64,000 bases of DNA from Sphingomonas sp. (lineage in GTDB: Bacteria; Pseudomonadota; Alphaproteobacteria; Sphingomonadales; Sphingomonadaceae). Positions 8,284 through 19,063 of the stretch are shown one piece after another. Location: NCBI RefSeq assembly GCF_017745215.1, contig NZ_JAGHZV010000012.1, positions 1-64,000 on the forward strand. Direction: 5' to 3'. The notes below the pieces were generated by a model. It saw only the letters and a program-made list of their open reading frames with translations, was not told where the DNA came from and ran no database searches. The translations under genes were made by a program, and so were the position numbers. The first letter of the stretch is position 1. The number at the start of each line of letters is the position of its first letter.

Positions 8284-8850
8284 ATGTCGCCGCTCGAACT
8301 CGCCGCCGTGCTGCTTGGCCTCGTAAACGTCGCGCTCGTCGTGCGGCGCAGCATCTGGAACTACCCCTTCGGCATCGTGATGGTCGCGCTCTACGCCTGG
8401 ATCTTCGCCGAGGCGAAGCTCTACTCCGATGCGCTGCTCCAGCTCTTCTTCCTCGTCGTGCAATTCTACGGCTGGTGGAACTGGCTCCGCTCGCGCGCCG
8501 AGAGCGGCGAAGTGGTGGTGCTCACGCTCGGCTGGGGCGGGCGCACGGGCTGGGCGGGGGGCTGCATCGCCGCGACGCTGGGCTGGGGCTGGCTGATGCA
8601 GGCCTATACCGACGCGGCCTATCCCTTCTGGGACGCTTCGGTGGCGATGATGAGCATCGCCGCGCAGATTCTGATGTCGCGCCGCTATCTCGAGAATTGG
8701 TGGCTGTGGATCCTCGTCGACCTCGACGCGATCCCGCTCTACGCCGCCAAGGATCTGTGGCTGACGGCGTGGCTCTATTTCATCTTCCTGGCGCTGTCGG
8801 TCTGGGGGCTGGTCGAGTGGTTCAACGTGCGCAACCGCGCCGCGGGTTGA
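8284..8850 (+). CDS. pnuC: Nicotinamide riboside transporter PnuC
   Basis: A 188-residue inner-membrane protein with seven hydrophobic segments. The PnuC signature is clear: LVVRRSIWNYPFGIV near the N terminus, FFLVVQFYGWWNW, and ENWWLWILVDLDAIPLY near the C terminus, the W/N/D residues of which line the substrate path in the SWEET-like fold. Uptake of nicotinamide riboside for NAD synthesis is the family role; thiamine (PnuT) or riboflavin (PnuX) are possible alternatives that sequence alone cannot exclude. No kinase such as NadR is adjacent and no riboswitch is visible upstream. Confidence 0.9.
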   Translation: MSPLELAAVLLGLVNVALVVRRSIWNYPFGIVMVALYAWIFAEAKLYSDALLQLFFLVVQFYGWWNWLRSRAESGEVVVLTLGWGGRTGWAGGCIAATLGWGWLMQAYTDAAYPFWDASVAMMSIAAQILMSRRYLENWWLWILVDLDAIPLYAAKDLWLTAWLYFIFLALSVWGLVEWFNVRNRAAG

Positions 8851-8926
8851 GGTGTGACCCCTTTAGCAAAAGGACGCGGCAGTCTCCCGCCGCGCCCCTT
8901 CGTTCCGCTTCAGGCGGTCGGCCCGG

Positions 8927-9724
8927 TCAATAGTCTCCGGGCGGCAGGCCGCCGAGTTGCTGGACCATCTTGATATAGGCGTCGAGGTAGGCGAGCACGA
9001 TCACCTGGCCGATCTCGGTGTTCTGGTAGCCGCCGCCGCCGGCCGCCGCGAAGCCGCCCCACCAGCCGGCACCGCCACCCGCGCCCCAGCCGATGTCGGT
9101 CTTGCGCGCATAGCCTTCGGTCACCGTCTCCTCGGTCGTGCGCGAATCGACGATCGACAGCGTGACGTTGGCTTCCTTCTTCTTGATGTTGATGCCGCCC
9201 GCGACCGCGCCGGCGAACGGGCTGATCCGCCCGAGCACGCCGCCCAGCACCGCGCCGGCGCCGCCGCCGCCCGAATTGCTGTTCGACGAGACGATGTCCG
9301 GCTCGAGCAGGAAGTCCGCCGCGCGTACCTGGCCCTTGCCCATGTTCGAGCCCGCCTGCAGCTCGCCGTTCTCGGCGAGCGCGCGCTCCATCGCGCGGCT
9401 CTGCATCGCGCGGCCGCGGTTGACCAGCGTGAAGCAGCCCGATTGCTGGACGAACACCTTCAAGATCGCCTCGGGGCTGCCGAGGTTGAGCTCGCGCCAC
9501 CATTCCTTCTCGGGCGGCACCATGCCGATCGTGCCGAGCACGCGGCTGCACTTCGGGATCTCGCGCAGGCCGCGCTCCTGCGCCTTGCGGCCCGAGGAAG
9601 CGCCCTTGGTGGTGCCGTCCTTGCTCTGGCGGCCCGACGACATGCTGGTCTGGGCATTCGCCGGAACGGCCGCAACGGAAAGCGAAAGCACCGCGGCCGC
9701 GGTGGCGAGCATCAGTTTACGCAT
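8927..9724 (-). CDS. CsgG/HfaB-like secreted protein
   Basis: A 265-residue protein with a type I signal peptide (cleavage near PANAQ, residue 25). It resembles the CsgG/HfaB family: an N-terminal segment on autolysis-like names of parts (VFVQQSGCFTLVNRGRAM), an ADFLLEPDIV strand, a Gly/Ala-rich central stretch, and a VTLSIVDSRTTEE strand with VIVLAYLDAYIKMVQQL at the end. CsgG forms the outer-membrane curli export pore; here there is no lipobox Cys after the signal peptide and no curli or holdfast genes nearby, so a pore role is doubtful. The start follows GGGGAGAAG. Confidence 0.68.
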   Translation of the reverse strand: MRKLMLATAAAVLSLSVAAVPANAQTSMSSGRQSKDGTTKGASSGRKAQERGLREIPKCSRVLGTIGMVPPEKEWWRELNLGSPEAILKVFVQQSGCFTLVNRGRAMQSRAMERALAENGELQAGSNMGKGQVRAADFLLEPDIVSSNSNSGGGGAGAVLGGVLGRISPFAGAVAGGINIKKKEANVTLSIVDSRTTEETVTEGYARKTDIGWGAGGGAGWWGGFAAAGGGGYQNTEIGQVIVLAYLDAYIKMVQQLGGLPPGDY

Positions 9725-9927
9725 TCTTCTCTCCCCAATCAATTCGCACGAGCATGGCCGGCCTATGCGCAAACGGCGCACCGAACTGTGTCGAAGCGAC
9801 TCCCCTCGCCATGATCGCTGCAACTCCTAGCAGATAGCGCGCGGGGAGGGGAGGGGTGTGGTGCCGAGCCCGACGCGAGGCCCAGTCGATTGCTTTCGCG
9901 GAACGAATTGCCCAAGAGGAGGCGATC

Positions 9928-9954
9928 ATGCGCACCGAACCGCGAGGATGCTGA
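9928..9954 (+). CDS. Eight-codon leader ORF overlapping the histidine kinase start
   Basis: ATG at 9928 follows a near-perfect ribosome site (AAGAGGAGG) and opens an eight-residue frame, MRTEPRGC, whose TGA stop overlaps the kinase ATG (9948) in another frame. The kinase ATG itself has no well-spaced ribosome site. The leader may therefore couple ribosomes onto the kinase. This is inferred from spacing only. Confidence 0.4.
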   Translation: MRTEPRGC

Positions 9955-12900
9955 TCGGCCGGATCGCCAGGGGCCGCCTGACGGCTCCGGTGCTCATGCT
10001 CATGGCGGTGCTGCCCGGCCTCGCCGTCCGCGCGGCGCCCGATCGGGACCCCGGCCGCTTCAAGCATCTCGCCTTCCCGATCGACCGCGGTGCGCCGCCC
10101 GACGTCGGCTCGCTCGGCCAGGGTCCGGACGGCGACCTGTGGATCGCCAGCACCAGCGGGCTCTTCCGCTTCGACGGCCTGCGCTTCGAGCGGTTCCGCG
10201 CGACGGGCCCGGAGCAGCTGCGCAGCGACATGATCTATTCGATGTTTGTCGACCGCGCCGGCCGCATCTGGGTGGGCTATTACAGTGGCGGCGCCTCGGT
10301 GATCGAGAACGGCCGCGTGCGCCATTTCGCCGAGGGGCTGCCCAAGGGCCCGCTCAAGCAGTTCGTCGAGGATCGCCAGGGGCGGATCTGGGCGGTCTCG
10401 GTGCGCGGCATCGCCTATCACCACGCCGGCCGCTGGCACGCCGTCGCGACGCGGCCCGAGGACGGCACGCCCTATGTCCTGCTGCTCGCGCGCGACGGGA
10501 CGCTGTGGATCGCCACCGGCAAGGCGCTGCTCTTCGTTCGCCCCGGCGGCGCGACGGTCGAGCGGACCAGCGTCGCGGTCGAGGAGGCCTGGGCGCTCGC
10601 GCAGGGGCCGGACGGACGGCTCTGGCTCTCCGACGAAGCGCGGGGCACGCGCCCGATCGCGCCGCGCCCGGGGACGCCGCCGCCCGACGGCGGCCGGCCC
10701 GCGCAGCTCCATCCGCTGATCGCGCATCGCCTGCTGTTCGATCGCGCGGGGAACCTCTGGGCCGCGCTCGAGCGCCAGCCCGGCATCGTCCGCATCCCCC
10801 GGCCCGGAGCGATCGCGACCGGCACCGCGATCGTCGAGGGCGACATCGCCGCCTGGTACCGCCAGGGCGAGGCCGGGCTGACCTCCGATCTCGCCGCGCC
10901 CTTGTTCGAGGATCGCCACGGCATCGTCTGGGCGGGCACGCGGCTCGGCATCGACGAGTTCATGCCAGTCAACTTCGTCCCTCGGCCAGAGATCGCCAAG
11001 GTTCCGCGCACCGGCTTCCGCGCAATCCGCGCGCCCGACGGCAGCATCGCCGTCGCCGACGACAGCACCATCTACCGCTATGCCCCGGACGAGCGGATCG
11101 TGACGAAGATCGCCTATCCCGGCGTCGCGCGGAACTTCTGCGCCGACAGCCGCAGCCGCATCTTCCTCGCCAGCGACGCCGGGCTGGTCGAGCTCGTCGG
11201 CGGCGCAGCGGTGCGCGTGCCGCTTCCCGAAAGCGTGCGCACGCCGGTGGTGCTCGCCTGTCAGGTCGACCGCGCCGGCAACCTGTGGCTGCTTACGCGG
11301 CAGGACGGCGTTTTCGTCCGCCGGGGCGCCGGCTGGACTCGCGCGATCACGCCCGAGGCGATCGGCGCCGCCTCGCCGCGGCTGATGCTGATCGACCGGC
11401 AGGACCGGCTGTGGCTTGGCGCGGACGGCAGCGGCGTCGCGCGCTATGCCGGCGGGCGCCTCCATCGCTTCGGCCCCGCCGAGGGGCTGGCGATCGGCTT
11501 CGTCCAGACCGCGCTGCCGGTGCGCGAGGGCGTGGTCTTGGGCGGCGAGCTCGGCCTCGCGCTGTTCGACGGCACGCGCTTCCGGTCGCTCACCCAGCGC
11601 GACCATCCCGGGCTCAGCCTGATCGCGGGGCTGGCGCAGGACGGCCGCGGCGACCTGTGGATCAGCGGCAACCGCGGCGTCGCCGTGTTCCGCGACACGC
11701 CGCTCGCATCGCTCTTCGCGGCTTCGCCCGACATGCGCCGCTTCGTCCAGCTCGACTTCCGCAACGGCCTGCCCGGCTACCCGCAGATCGCCTGCTGTAC
11801 CAACACCGTGCTCGCCAGCCGCGCGGGCAACCTCTGGTTCCTCACCAACCAGGGCGTCGCCTGGCTCGACCCACTGCACCTCGACCTGCTCTCGACCGCG
11901 GTGGCGCCCGCGATCCGCGCGGTGGCCTCGGGGGAGACGAGCCTGCCCGCTTCGGGCAGCGTCCGGCTCCGCGCGGGCTCCCCCAACCTCCGCATCGACT
12001 ATACGTCGGACAGCCTTTCCAACGCCGACCAGGTCGAGTTCCGCTACCGGCTGGTCGGCATCGACGACCGCTGGGTCGACGCGGGGCAGCGCCGCCAGGC
12101 CTTCTATCCCGCGCTGCCCAACGGCCGCTACGAATTCAAGCTCCAGGCGCGGCTGCCGGGCGGCGAATGGAGCGTGCGCGAGGCGGAGGTGGCCTTCATG
12201 GTGCCGCCGACCTTCCTCCAGACCCCCTGGCCCTGGATCCTCGCGCTGCTCGCCGCAATGCTGCTGATCGCCGGCCTGTGGTGGCTGAGGATGCGCCATG
12301 CGATGGAGCTGCTCGAGAAGCGGCTCGAGGAGCGCGGGCGCGAGCGTGAGCGGATCGCGCGCGACCTGCACGACACGCTGCTCCAGTCGGTCCAGGCGCT
12401 GGTGCTGCGGATCGACCTGGCCAAGCAGGAGATGCCCGCGGAGATGCCCGCGCGCGACGAGCTCGAGACGGCGCTGGGGCAGGCCGAACAGGTGCTGGAC
12501 GAAGCGCGCGACACGGTGCGCGGGCTGCGTCCGGTCGAGGGCGCCGGCGGGATCGAGGAGATTCTGCGCGACGTCGCGCGGCGGCAGGCGTTCGACCGGG
12601 AGGTCGGGCTGGTGGTGGTCACCGCGGGCGATCCCCGCCCGCTCGCGCCCGAGGTCCGCGACGAGACGGTACGCATCGCCAACGAGGCGCTGTTCAACGT
12701 CTGGCGCCATGCGGCGGCGACGCGGGTCGAGGTCGGGCTGCGCTACGACGCGGCGGGCTTCGAGATGGCGATCGCCGACAATGGCGTGGGCATCCCCGCC
12801 GACATCCTCGCGAGCGGCGAGCGCAAGGGGCATTTCGGGCTGATCGGCATGCGCGAGCGCGCCCAGCGGCTGGGGGCGGGGCTCAAGGTCGAGAGCGAGG

Positions 12901-13028
12901 CGGGGCGGGGGACGCGGGTGGTCCTCGCCGTGCCGGCGGCGAAGGCGTTCGCGTCCGGGCGGGAAACGGGGTGGGGGCGGTTGAGGCGGCTCGCAACGGA
13001 AGGGCGCAAGAGTCGGGCCGGGGTCTAG
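9948..13028 (+). CDS. Hybrid-type sensor: beta-propeller / Y_Y_Y periplasmic sensor histidine kinase (NarL-class)
   Basis: A 1026-residue membrane sensor. A signal peptide or anchor (residues 1-28) is followed by about 600 residues of seven-bladed propeller repeats (recurring GDLWIAS, GRIWVG, GTLWIA, GNLW), then a Y_Y_Y domain (about 680-745), a membrane helix (about 760-781), a HisKA_3 dimerisation domain with phospho-acceptor His808 in RDLHDTLLQ, and a GHKL ATPase domain with DNGVGIP. It has no receiver domain. Such sensors usually phosphorylate a LuxR-type response regulator, but none is adjacent: the flanking genes are CsgG-like and a chemoreceptor. Related periplasmic sensors often detect polysaccharide fragments. 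Confidence 0.92.
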   Translation: MLIGRIARGRLTAPVLMLMAVLPGLAVRAAPDRDPGRFKHLAFPIDRGAPPDVGSLGQGPDGDLWIASTSGLFRFDGLRFERFRATGPEQLRSDMIYSMFVDRAGRIWVGYYSGGASVIENGRVRHFAEGLPKGPLKQFVEDRQGRIWAVSVRGIAYHHAGRWHAVATRPEDGTPYVLLLARDGTLWIATGKALLFVRPGGATVERTSVAVEEAWALAQGPDGRLWLSDEARGTRPIAPRPGTPPPDGGRPAQLHPLIAHRLLFDRAGNLWAALERQPGIVRIPRPGAIATGTAIVEGDIAAWYRQGEAGLTSDLAAPLFEDRHGIVWAGTRLGIDEFMPVNFVPRPEIAKVPRTGFRAIRAPDGSIAVADDSTIYRYAPDERIVTKIAYPGVARNFCADSRSRIFLASDAGLVELVGGAAVRVPLPESVRTPVVLACQVDRAGNLWLLTRQDGVFVRRGAGWTRAITPEAIGAASPRLMLIDRQDRLWLGADGSGVARYAGGRLHRFGPAEGLAIGFVQTALPVREGVVLGGELGLALFDGTRFRSLTQRDHPGLSLIAGLAQDGRGDLWISGNRGVAVFRDTPLASLFAASPDMRRFVQLDFRNGLPGYPQIACCTNTVLASRAGNLWFLTNQGVAWLDPLHLDLLSTAVAPAIRAVASGETSLPASGSVRLRAGSPNLRIDYTSDSLSNADQVEFRYRLVGIDDRWVDAGQRRQAFYPALPNGRYEFKLQARLPGGEWSVREAEVAFMVPPTFLQTPWPWILALLAAMLLIAGLWWLRMRHAMELLEKRLEERGRERERIARDLHDTLLQSVQALVLRIDLAKQEMPAEMPARDELETALGQAEQVLDEARDTVRGLRPVEGAGGIEEILRDVARRQAFDREVGLVVVTAGDPRPLAPEVRDETVRIANEALFNVWRHAAATRVEVGLRYDAAGFEMAIADNGVGIPADILASGERKGHFGLIGMRERAQRLGAGLKVESEAGRGTRVVLAVPAAKAFASGRETGWGRLRRLATEGRKSRAGV

Positions 13029-13045
13029 GCTCGGATATCCAACCC

Positions 13046-13153
13046 CGTCACCCCGGGCCTTGTGCCGGGGTCCACCGGGAGATGCGCACTGCATTCACGC
13101 CTGGGAGTCAGTCAGCGACACGATGTGGGCCCCGGCACAAGGCCGGGGTGACG
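13046..13153. repeat. Long inverted repeat, arms ~26 bases
   Basis: Arms at 13046-13072 (CGTCACCCCGGGCCTTGTGC...) and 13128-13153 (complement, ending CCGGGGTGACG) enclose about 55 bases. The layout is like the CGTCATCCCGGC elements elsewhere in the window, but the arm sequence is a different subtype. It lies between the convergent kinase and chemoreceptor genes. Confidence 0.8.
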
Positions 13154-13191
13154 ATTGGATGATCGGCGGTCGCTTTCGACACCAAGTTACC

Positions 13192-15024
13192 TCAGAAGCT
13201 CGCCCATTCCTCGGTGCCATGGGTGTAGGCCGGCGTCCGCGTCGCCCGCGCCGGGGCGGCTGCCCGCGGAGCCGCGGTCCGGCTACGCACCGGCGCGGCC
13301 GCTCGCTCGCCGGTCTCGAAGCGCTGGGCATTCTCGGCCAGCGCATCGACTTCGCTCGAGAGGTTGCGCGCCGCGGCCGAGGTCTCCTCGACCATCGCGG
13401 CGTTCTGCTGGGTCGACTGGTCCATCGTGCCGATCGCGGTGGTGATCTCGGTGATCGCCGCCGCCTGGGCGCGATTGTCCGCAGCCATGGTGTCGAGCAG
13501 CCCGTGGACGTCGGTGACGCCCTCGGAGATGTCGGCGAGCGCGCCGTCGACCTTCTGGACCGCATCCACCGCCGCGACGATGTCGGTCTGCGTGGCGGTA
13601 AGCTGGTCGCGCGCGCGGCCGGCCTCTTCCTCGGCGCGCATCGCAAGGGCGGAGACAAGGTCCGCCACCACTGCGAAGCCGCGGCCGGCTTCACCGGCCC
13701 GGCCGGCCTCGACTGCGGCGTTCATCGCGAGCACCCGCGTCTGGAAGGCGATCTTGTCGAGACCCTCGATCACGCTGTCGATGCCCTTGGCGCTTTCCGA
13801 TACGCGGCCCATCGCCTGGACCACCTCGTCGGCGATCGCGCGGCCGCTGGCGACCGTCTTGATCGCATCGTCGGCACGCGTGACGGTGCGCGCGGCGGCG
13901 TCGGCAGTGACGCGCAGGCGCCCGTCCATCTGGCTGATCGCCGCCGAGGTCTGTTCCAGGCTCGCGGCATTGCTCTCGGTGCGGCGGGCGAGGTCCTCGC
14001 TGGCCTGGGCGATCTCGCTCGCGCCGGTGCGGATCGTGTTGGCGCTCTCCATCACCTGGCCGATCAGTCCGCGCAGGCTCGCGGCCGCCGAGTTGAAATT
14101 GGCCTTGAGCGGCGCGAACGGCCCGCTCAGCTCGGTGGTGATCTCGGCAGTGAGGTCGCCGTTGGCGAGCGCACCCAGCCCGGTGCCGACACTGTCGACG
14201 ATCAGCTGGGCCTGTTCGGCCTTGGCCGCCTCGGCTGCCTTGAGCTGGTCGCGGAACGCCGCCATCGCCTTGGCGAGCGCGCCGACCTCGTCGGCGCGGC
14301 CGTCATCGGGCACTGCCACTGCGAAGTCGCCGGCGGCGAGCTTGCCCATCGCGTCGGTCATCTCGGTGAGCGGGCGCGCGATCATCCGGATCAGCACCAT
14401 GAACGCCGCGACCACCACCGCGACGCCGACCAGCAGCAGCAACAGCGCGCTCCACGCCCCGTCGATCGAGATGTCGGTCACCTGGTCCGCGGCTTCCTCG
14501 GTGTTGCTGCGCTCGATGTCGGCGAGGTCGTTCGCGGCCTTGGCGAGCTCGTCGAAATGGTTCTGCGCGGCGCGTGCGACCGAGATCGCGTCATTCTCCT
14601 TGAGCGAGCGCGCGAGCGCCATCATCCGCGCGTCGTCCTTGTCGTAGACCTTGGCGGCGTCGGCGAACTTGTTGAACAGCGCCTGCGTCTTGGGCAGCTC
14701 GATGCGGCTGTCGAGCGACGCCATCGTCTTGCGGATCTGCGCGCGCGCCTGGTCGAGCCGCGTGTCGGCGGACTGCGCCGCGACGGGATCGGCAGCGACG
14801 ATGCGGTCGAACTCGGCGGCGCGATAAGCCGCCATCGCGGCGTGCAGCGCCTGCGAGTCCACCATGTTGGGCACATGCACCGCGCTCACCGCCTTGGACC
14901 GCGTATCGACCGCCCAGAGCGACAGCATCGCCGTCGCGCAGATCGCGACGATCACCACCAGCAGCGCGCCGAACACGACGGTCAGCTTTCGCGCGATGCG
15001 CATGTTCTTCATCGACGACAGCAT
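13192..15024 (-). CDS. Methyl-accepting chemotaxis protein
   Basis: A 610-residue chemoreceptor. A first membrane helix (about residues 12-35) precedes a four-helix-bundle-type periplasmic domain, a second membrane helix (SALLLLLVGVAVVVAAFMVL), a HAMP domain, and the cytoplasmic signalling domain whose hairpin tip includes IAFQTRVLAMNAAVEAGRAG. The C terminus ends EEWASF, which fits the xWxxF tail that docks CheR in other receptors. No che genes are nearby. The signalling domain is very similar to that of the second chemoreceptor in this window, and both start with M/V-L-(S/T)-S-x-x-N-M-R, which supports the start chosen here. Confidence 0.94.
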   Translation of the reverse strand: MLSSMKNMRIARKLTVVFGALLVVIVAICATAMLSLWAVDTRSKAVSAVHVPNMVDSQALHAAMAAYRAAEFDRIVAADPVAAQSADTRLDQARAQIRKTMASLDSRIELPKTQALFNKFADAAKVYDKDDARMMALARSLKENDAISVARAAQNHFDELAKAANDLADIERSNTEEAADQVTDISIDGAWSALLLLLVGVAVVVAAFMVLIRMIARPLTEMTDAMGKLAAGDFAVAVPDDGRADEVGALAKAMAAFRDQLKAAEAAKAEQAQLIVDSVGTGLGALANGDLTAEITTELSGPFAPLKANFNSAAASLRGLIGQVMESANTIRTGASEIAQASEDLARRTESNAASLEQTSAAISQMDGRLRVTADAAARTVTRADDAIKTVASGRAIADEVVQAMGRVSESAKGIDSVIEGLDKIAFQTRVLAMNAAVEAGRAGEAGRGFAVVADLVSALAMRAEEEAGRARDQLTATQTDIVAAVDAVQKVDGALADISEGVTDVHGLLDTMAADNRAQAAAITEITTAIGTMDQSTQQNAAMVEETSAAARNLSSEVDALAENAQRFETGERAAAPVRSRTAAPRAAAPARATRTPAYTHGTEEWASF

Positions 15025-15160
15025 CGGGGCATCTCCGCAAGTCCGGCGCATCGGGCGCACGTCTGGATGCTGCTTGCACGGCCGTGGCTCACGGCCGGTT
15101 ATTGCCGCCGTCAGGAATAATACATACGCGCTGCGTACCGATACTCGCGCTGATCCGTCG

Positions 15161-15763
15161 TTATACGAAGCGAGGAGCCGAAAATGCCGGACGACGCTTC
15201 CGATGCCGGATCGCGCCGCCGATCATCCCGAAGCCCACGATCATCATCGCCCAGGTCGCCGGCTCGGGCACGGCATGGGCGAAGGCGAGGCCGGGCGTCG
15301 ACAGCTGGCTGTGGTGGCTGACATAGCCGTTGCGCGGATCGTAGAAGCTCGCCTGGAGGAAGAGCGCGCCGCCCCGCTGGTCCGCCGAAAAGCCCGCGAG
15401 CGTATTGCTGTCATAGGGCTCGTAGGCGGCGGCGTTGAGTACGAAATAACGGAAGGGGTCGCCGGCGAGCAGTTCGCTGGGCGTGGCGACGAAGCCGTCG
15501 CTCATCGCATAGCCGGGATATTCCATGCCCGGCCCCATGCCATAGGAGATATACTTCCCCGCCCCGGCGTCGAGCCGCACGGTGAACGACACGATGTCGC
15601 TGCCGGTCAGCACGCCGGTCGCGCCATCGGTAACCACGCTGTATTTGGCGAGGATCGAGCCGATCTGCACGGTGCCGACATATTTGGTCGCAAAGGCCGC
15701 GCCCGGCAGCGCGAGAGCCATGGCCGCGAGCATCGCCGCGCCGCAGCGCTTCCAGAAATTCAT
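15161..15763 (-). CDS. PEPxxWA-CTERM sorting-domain exported protein
   Basis: A 200-residue exported protein. It has a signal peptide (cleavage near AFA, residue 25), a beta-rich middle without recognisable fold, and a C-terminal sorting signal: AVPEPATWAMMIVGFGMIGG followed by a basic RHRKRR tail. This PEP-CTERM variant is processed by exosortase in sphingomonads and caulobacters and usually marks surface or matrix proteins of strains that make exopolysaccharide. No exosortase lies in the window. The stop is followed within 140 bases by the divergent chemoreceptor start, and its own start is divergent from a Crp-like regulator. Confidence 0.9.
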   Translation of the reverse strand: MNFWKRCGAAMLAAMALALPGAAFATKYVGTVQIGSILAKYSVVTDGATGVLTGSDIVSFTVRLDAGAGKYISYGMGPGMEYPGYAMSDGFVATPSELLAGDPFRYFVLNAAAYEPYDSNTLAGFSADQRGGALFLQASFYDPRNGYVSHHSQLSTPGLAFAHAVPEPATWAMMIVGFGMIGGAIRHRKRRPAFSAPRFV

Positions 15764-15867
15764 TGGTGACCCCCCTTTTATCAGGGCCTCCAACTATGCT
15801 GGAAATACAGGGGTGTAATTCAACTGGTTTCAGTGCCGGGGCAGGTTCGGTGCATGCGGGGGATCGG

Positions 15868-16518
15868 ATGGCTCGGAATGGGACAGGGCGGGCGAGGCGC
15901 GACGGCGGCGGTCCGGTGCTCCACCTGCCCCAGCTGATGGCGGGCGGCGCGGGCCATCTCCTCGACGAGGCCGGGCTGCCGCCGTCCGAAGTGCGATGGT
16001 GGCTGGAGAATGCTCGCCATCGCCGGTTCCGCGCCGGCGAGGCCTTTTGCGAGATCGGCCAGCGCACCTACGACTTCGCGATCCTGCGCTCGGGGATCGT
16101 GCAGGTCTATGGCCTCACCGGCGGCGGCGACCGGGTCGTGCTGGACTTCGTCTTTCCCGGTGGGGCGGTGATGGCCCTCGACGCTGCGATCCGCGGCATC
16201 GCCTCCGAAGTGGTGATCGAGATGGTGACCGGCGCCGAGCTGTGGATCTGGCCCTATGAGCTCCGCCTCGCCAGTTTCGGGCGGCATCCGGGATGGCAAC
16301 GGCTCGAAGTCCTCTATCTCGAGCAGGCCTTCGTCCGGAAGCACCGGCGCTACAAATCGCTGCGTACCGAGACGTCGCGCGAGCGGTTCGCGCGGCTTCA
16401 TTCCGAGCTGCCGCCCGAATGGGTGCAGATCCCCCAGGGGCTCGTCGCCTCCTATCTGGACATCACGCCGCAATATCTCTCGCGCCTGCGCGCCGAGCGT
16501 CGCAAGCAGGCGGGCTGA
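15868..16518 (+). CDS. Crp/Fnr-family transcriptional regulator
   Basis: A 216-residue protein with an N-terminal cyclic-nucleotide-binding-like beta-roll ([25 protein letters not shown] ... [10 protein letters not shown]) and a C-terminal Crp-type helix-turn-helix ([23 protein letters not shown]). The recognition helix keeps the S-x-x-R pattern of the family. There is no Fnr-type Cys cluster, so it is not an FeS oxygen sensor; the ligand, if any, is unknown. The start follows GGGGGATCGG. It is divergent from the PEP-CTERM gene and only about 50 bases ahead of lepA on the same strand. Confidence 0.87.
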   Translation: MARNGTGRARRDGGGPVLHLPQLMAGGAGHLLDEAGLPPSEVRWWLENARHRRFRAGEAFCEIGQRTYDFAILRSGIVQVYGLTGGGDRVVLDFVFPGGAVMALDAAIRGIASEVVIEMVTGAELWIWPYELRLASFGRHPGWQRLEVLYLEQAFVRKHRRYKSLRTETSRERFARLHSELPPEWVQIPQGLVASYLDITPQYLSRLRAERRKQAG

Positions 16519-16565
16519 GCTACCCCTCCACATCCCCCTCACAACCTGCTAGGCGGCGCGCCACC

Positions 16566-18374
<1,809 letters not shown>

Positions 18375-18478
18375 CGGCTCGTCCCGGCGGCGGCCCCGCC
18401 CGTCGCTTGCGGAACATCGCAGGCATCGCCGGTGCGTTGGTTGGCTGACTGTTTCGTCAACCAATGGAGACGCACGAA

Positions 18479-19021
18479 ATGAAGCTTTTCGCGACCACGG
18501 CCGGCCTGGCGCTGGCGCTCGGCGCCCCGACGGCCGCGCTGGCGCAGGACGCCGCCGCGCCCCCCGCCCAGGCGGAGGCCAAGGGGCCCGAGGCCGGCGC
18601 CACCGTCTATGATCCGCAGGGCAACGAGGCCGGCACGATCGTGAGCATCAGCGGCAATGTCGCGGTGTTCTCGACCGGCACCAACCAACTCGGCATCCCG
18701 CTCGACCGCTTCGGCAAGAGCCCCAAGGGCCCGACGATCGCGCTCACCAAGCCGCAGCTCGACGCACTCGCCGAACAGGCCAAGACCGAGACCGCCGCCA
18801 AGGTCCGCGCCAAGCTGACGCCGGGTGCCGAGGTGCGCGGCTCGAACGGCGCGGTGCTCGCCAAGGTCAAGGGATCGGCGGGCGACAATGTGACGCTCAC
18901 CGCCGAGAATGGCGGCCGCGACGTGCAGGTCCCGATCTCGGGGCTCGCGGCCGACGACATGGGGCTCACGATCAACATGACCGCCGAACAATTCGCTGCT
19001 GCCGTGGCGGCGGCGGGGTAG
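18479..19021 (+). CDS. Small periplasmic protein with an internal duplication
   Basis: A 180-residue protein with a signal peptide (cleavage near ALAQD, residue 23). The mature part contains two similar ~60-residue units: GATVYDPQGNEAGTIVSISG followed by IPLDRFGKSPKGPTIALTKPQLDALA, and GAEVRGSNGAVLAKVKGSAG followed by VPISGLAADDMGLTINMTAEQFAAAV. Each resembles a small beta-barrel of the PRC-barrel kind followed by a helix. The start is placed at the Met preceded by GGAGA rather than five codons earlier. Proteins like this are frequent in sphingomonads but uncharacterised; I assign no function. Confidence 0.75.
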   Translation: MKLFATTAGLALALGAPTAALAQDAAAPPAQAEAKGPEAGATVYDPQGNEAGTIVSISGNVAVFSTGTNQLGIPLDRFGKSPKGPTIALTKPQLDALAEQAKTETAAKVRAKLTPGAEVRGSNGAVLAKVKGSAGDNVTLTAENGGRDVQVPISGLAADDMGLTINMTAEQFAAAVAAAG

Positions 19022-19063
19022 GCTGCCTTGGCCCCTCCCCCGAACGGGAGGGGCTCAAGAGGC

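Noticed and set aside
8927..9724. Curli or holdfast secretion pore
   Set aside because: No lipobox after the signal peptide and no csg or hfa partners.
9717..13094. A 1125-codon minus-strand frame opposite the histidine kinase
   Set aside because: It mirrors the kinase codons, lacks any motif or ribosome site, and the plus strand has complete kinase domains.
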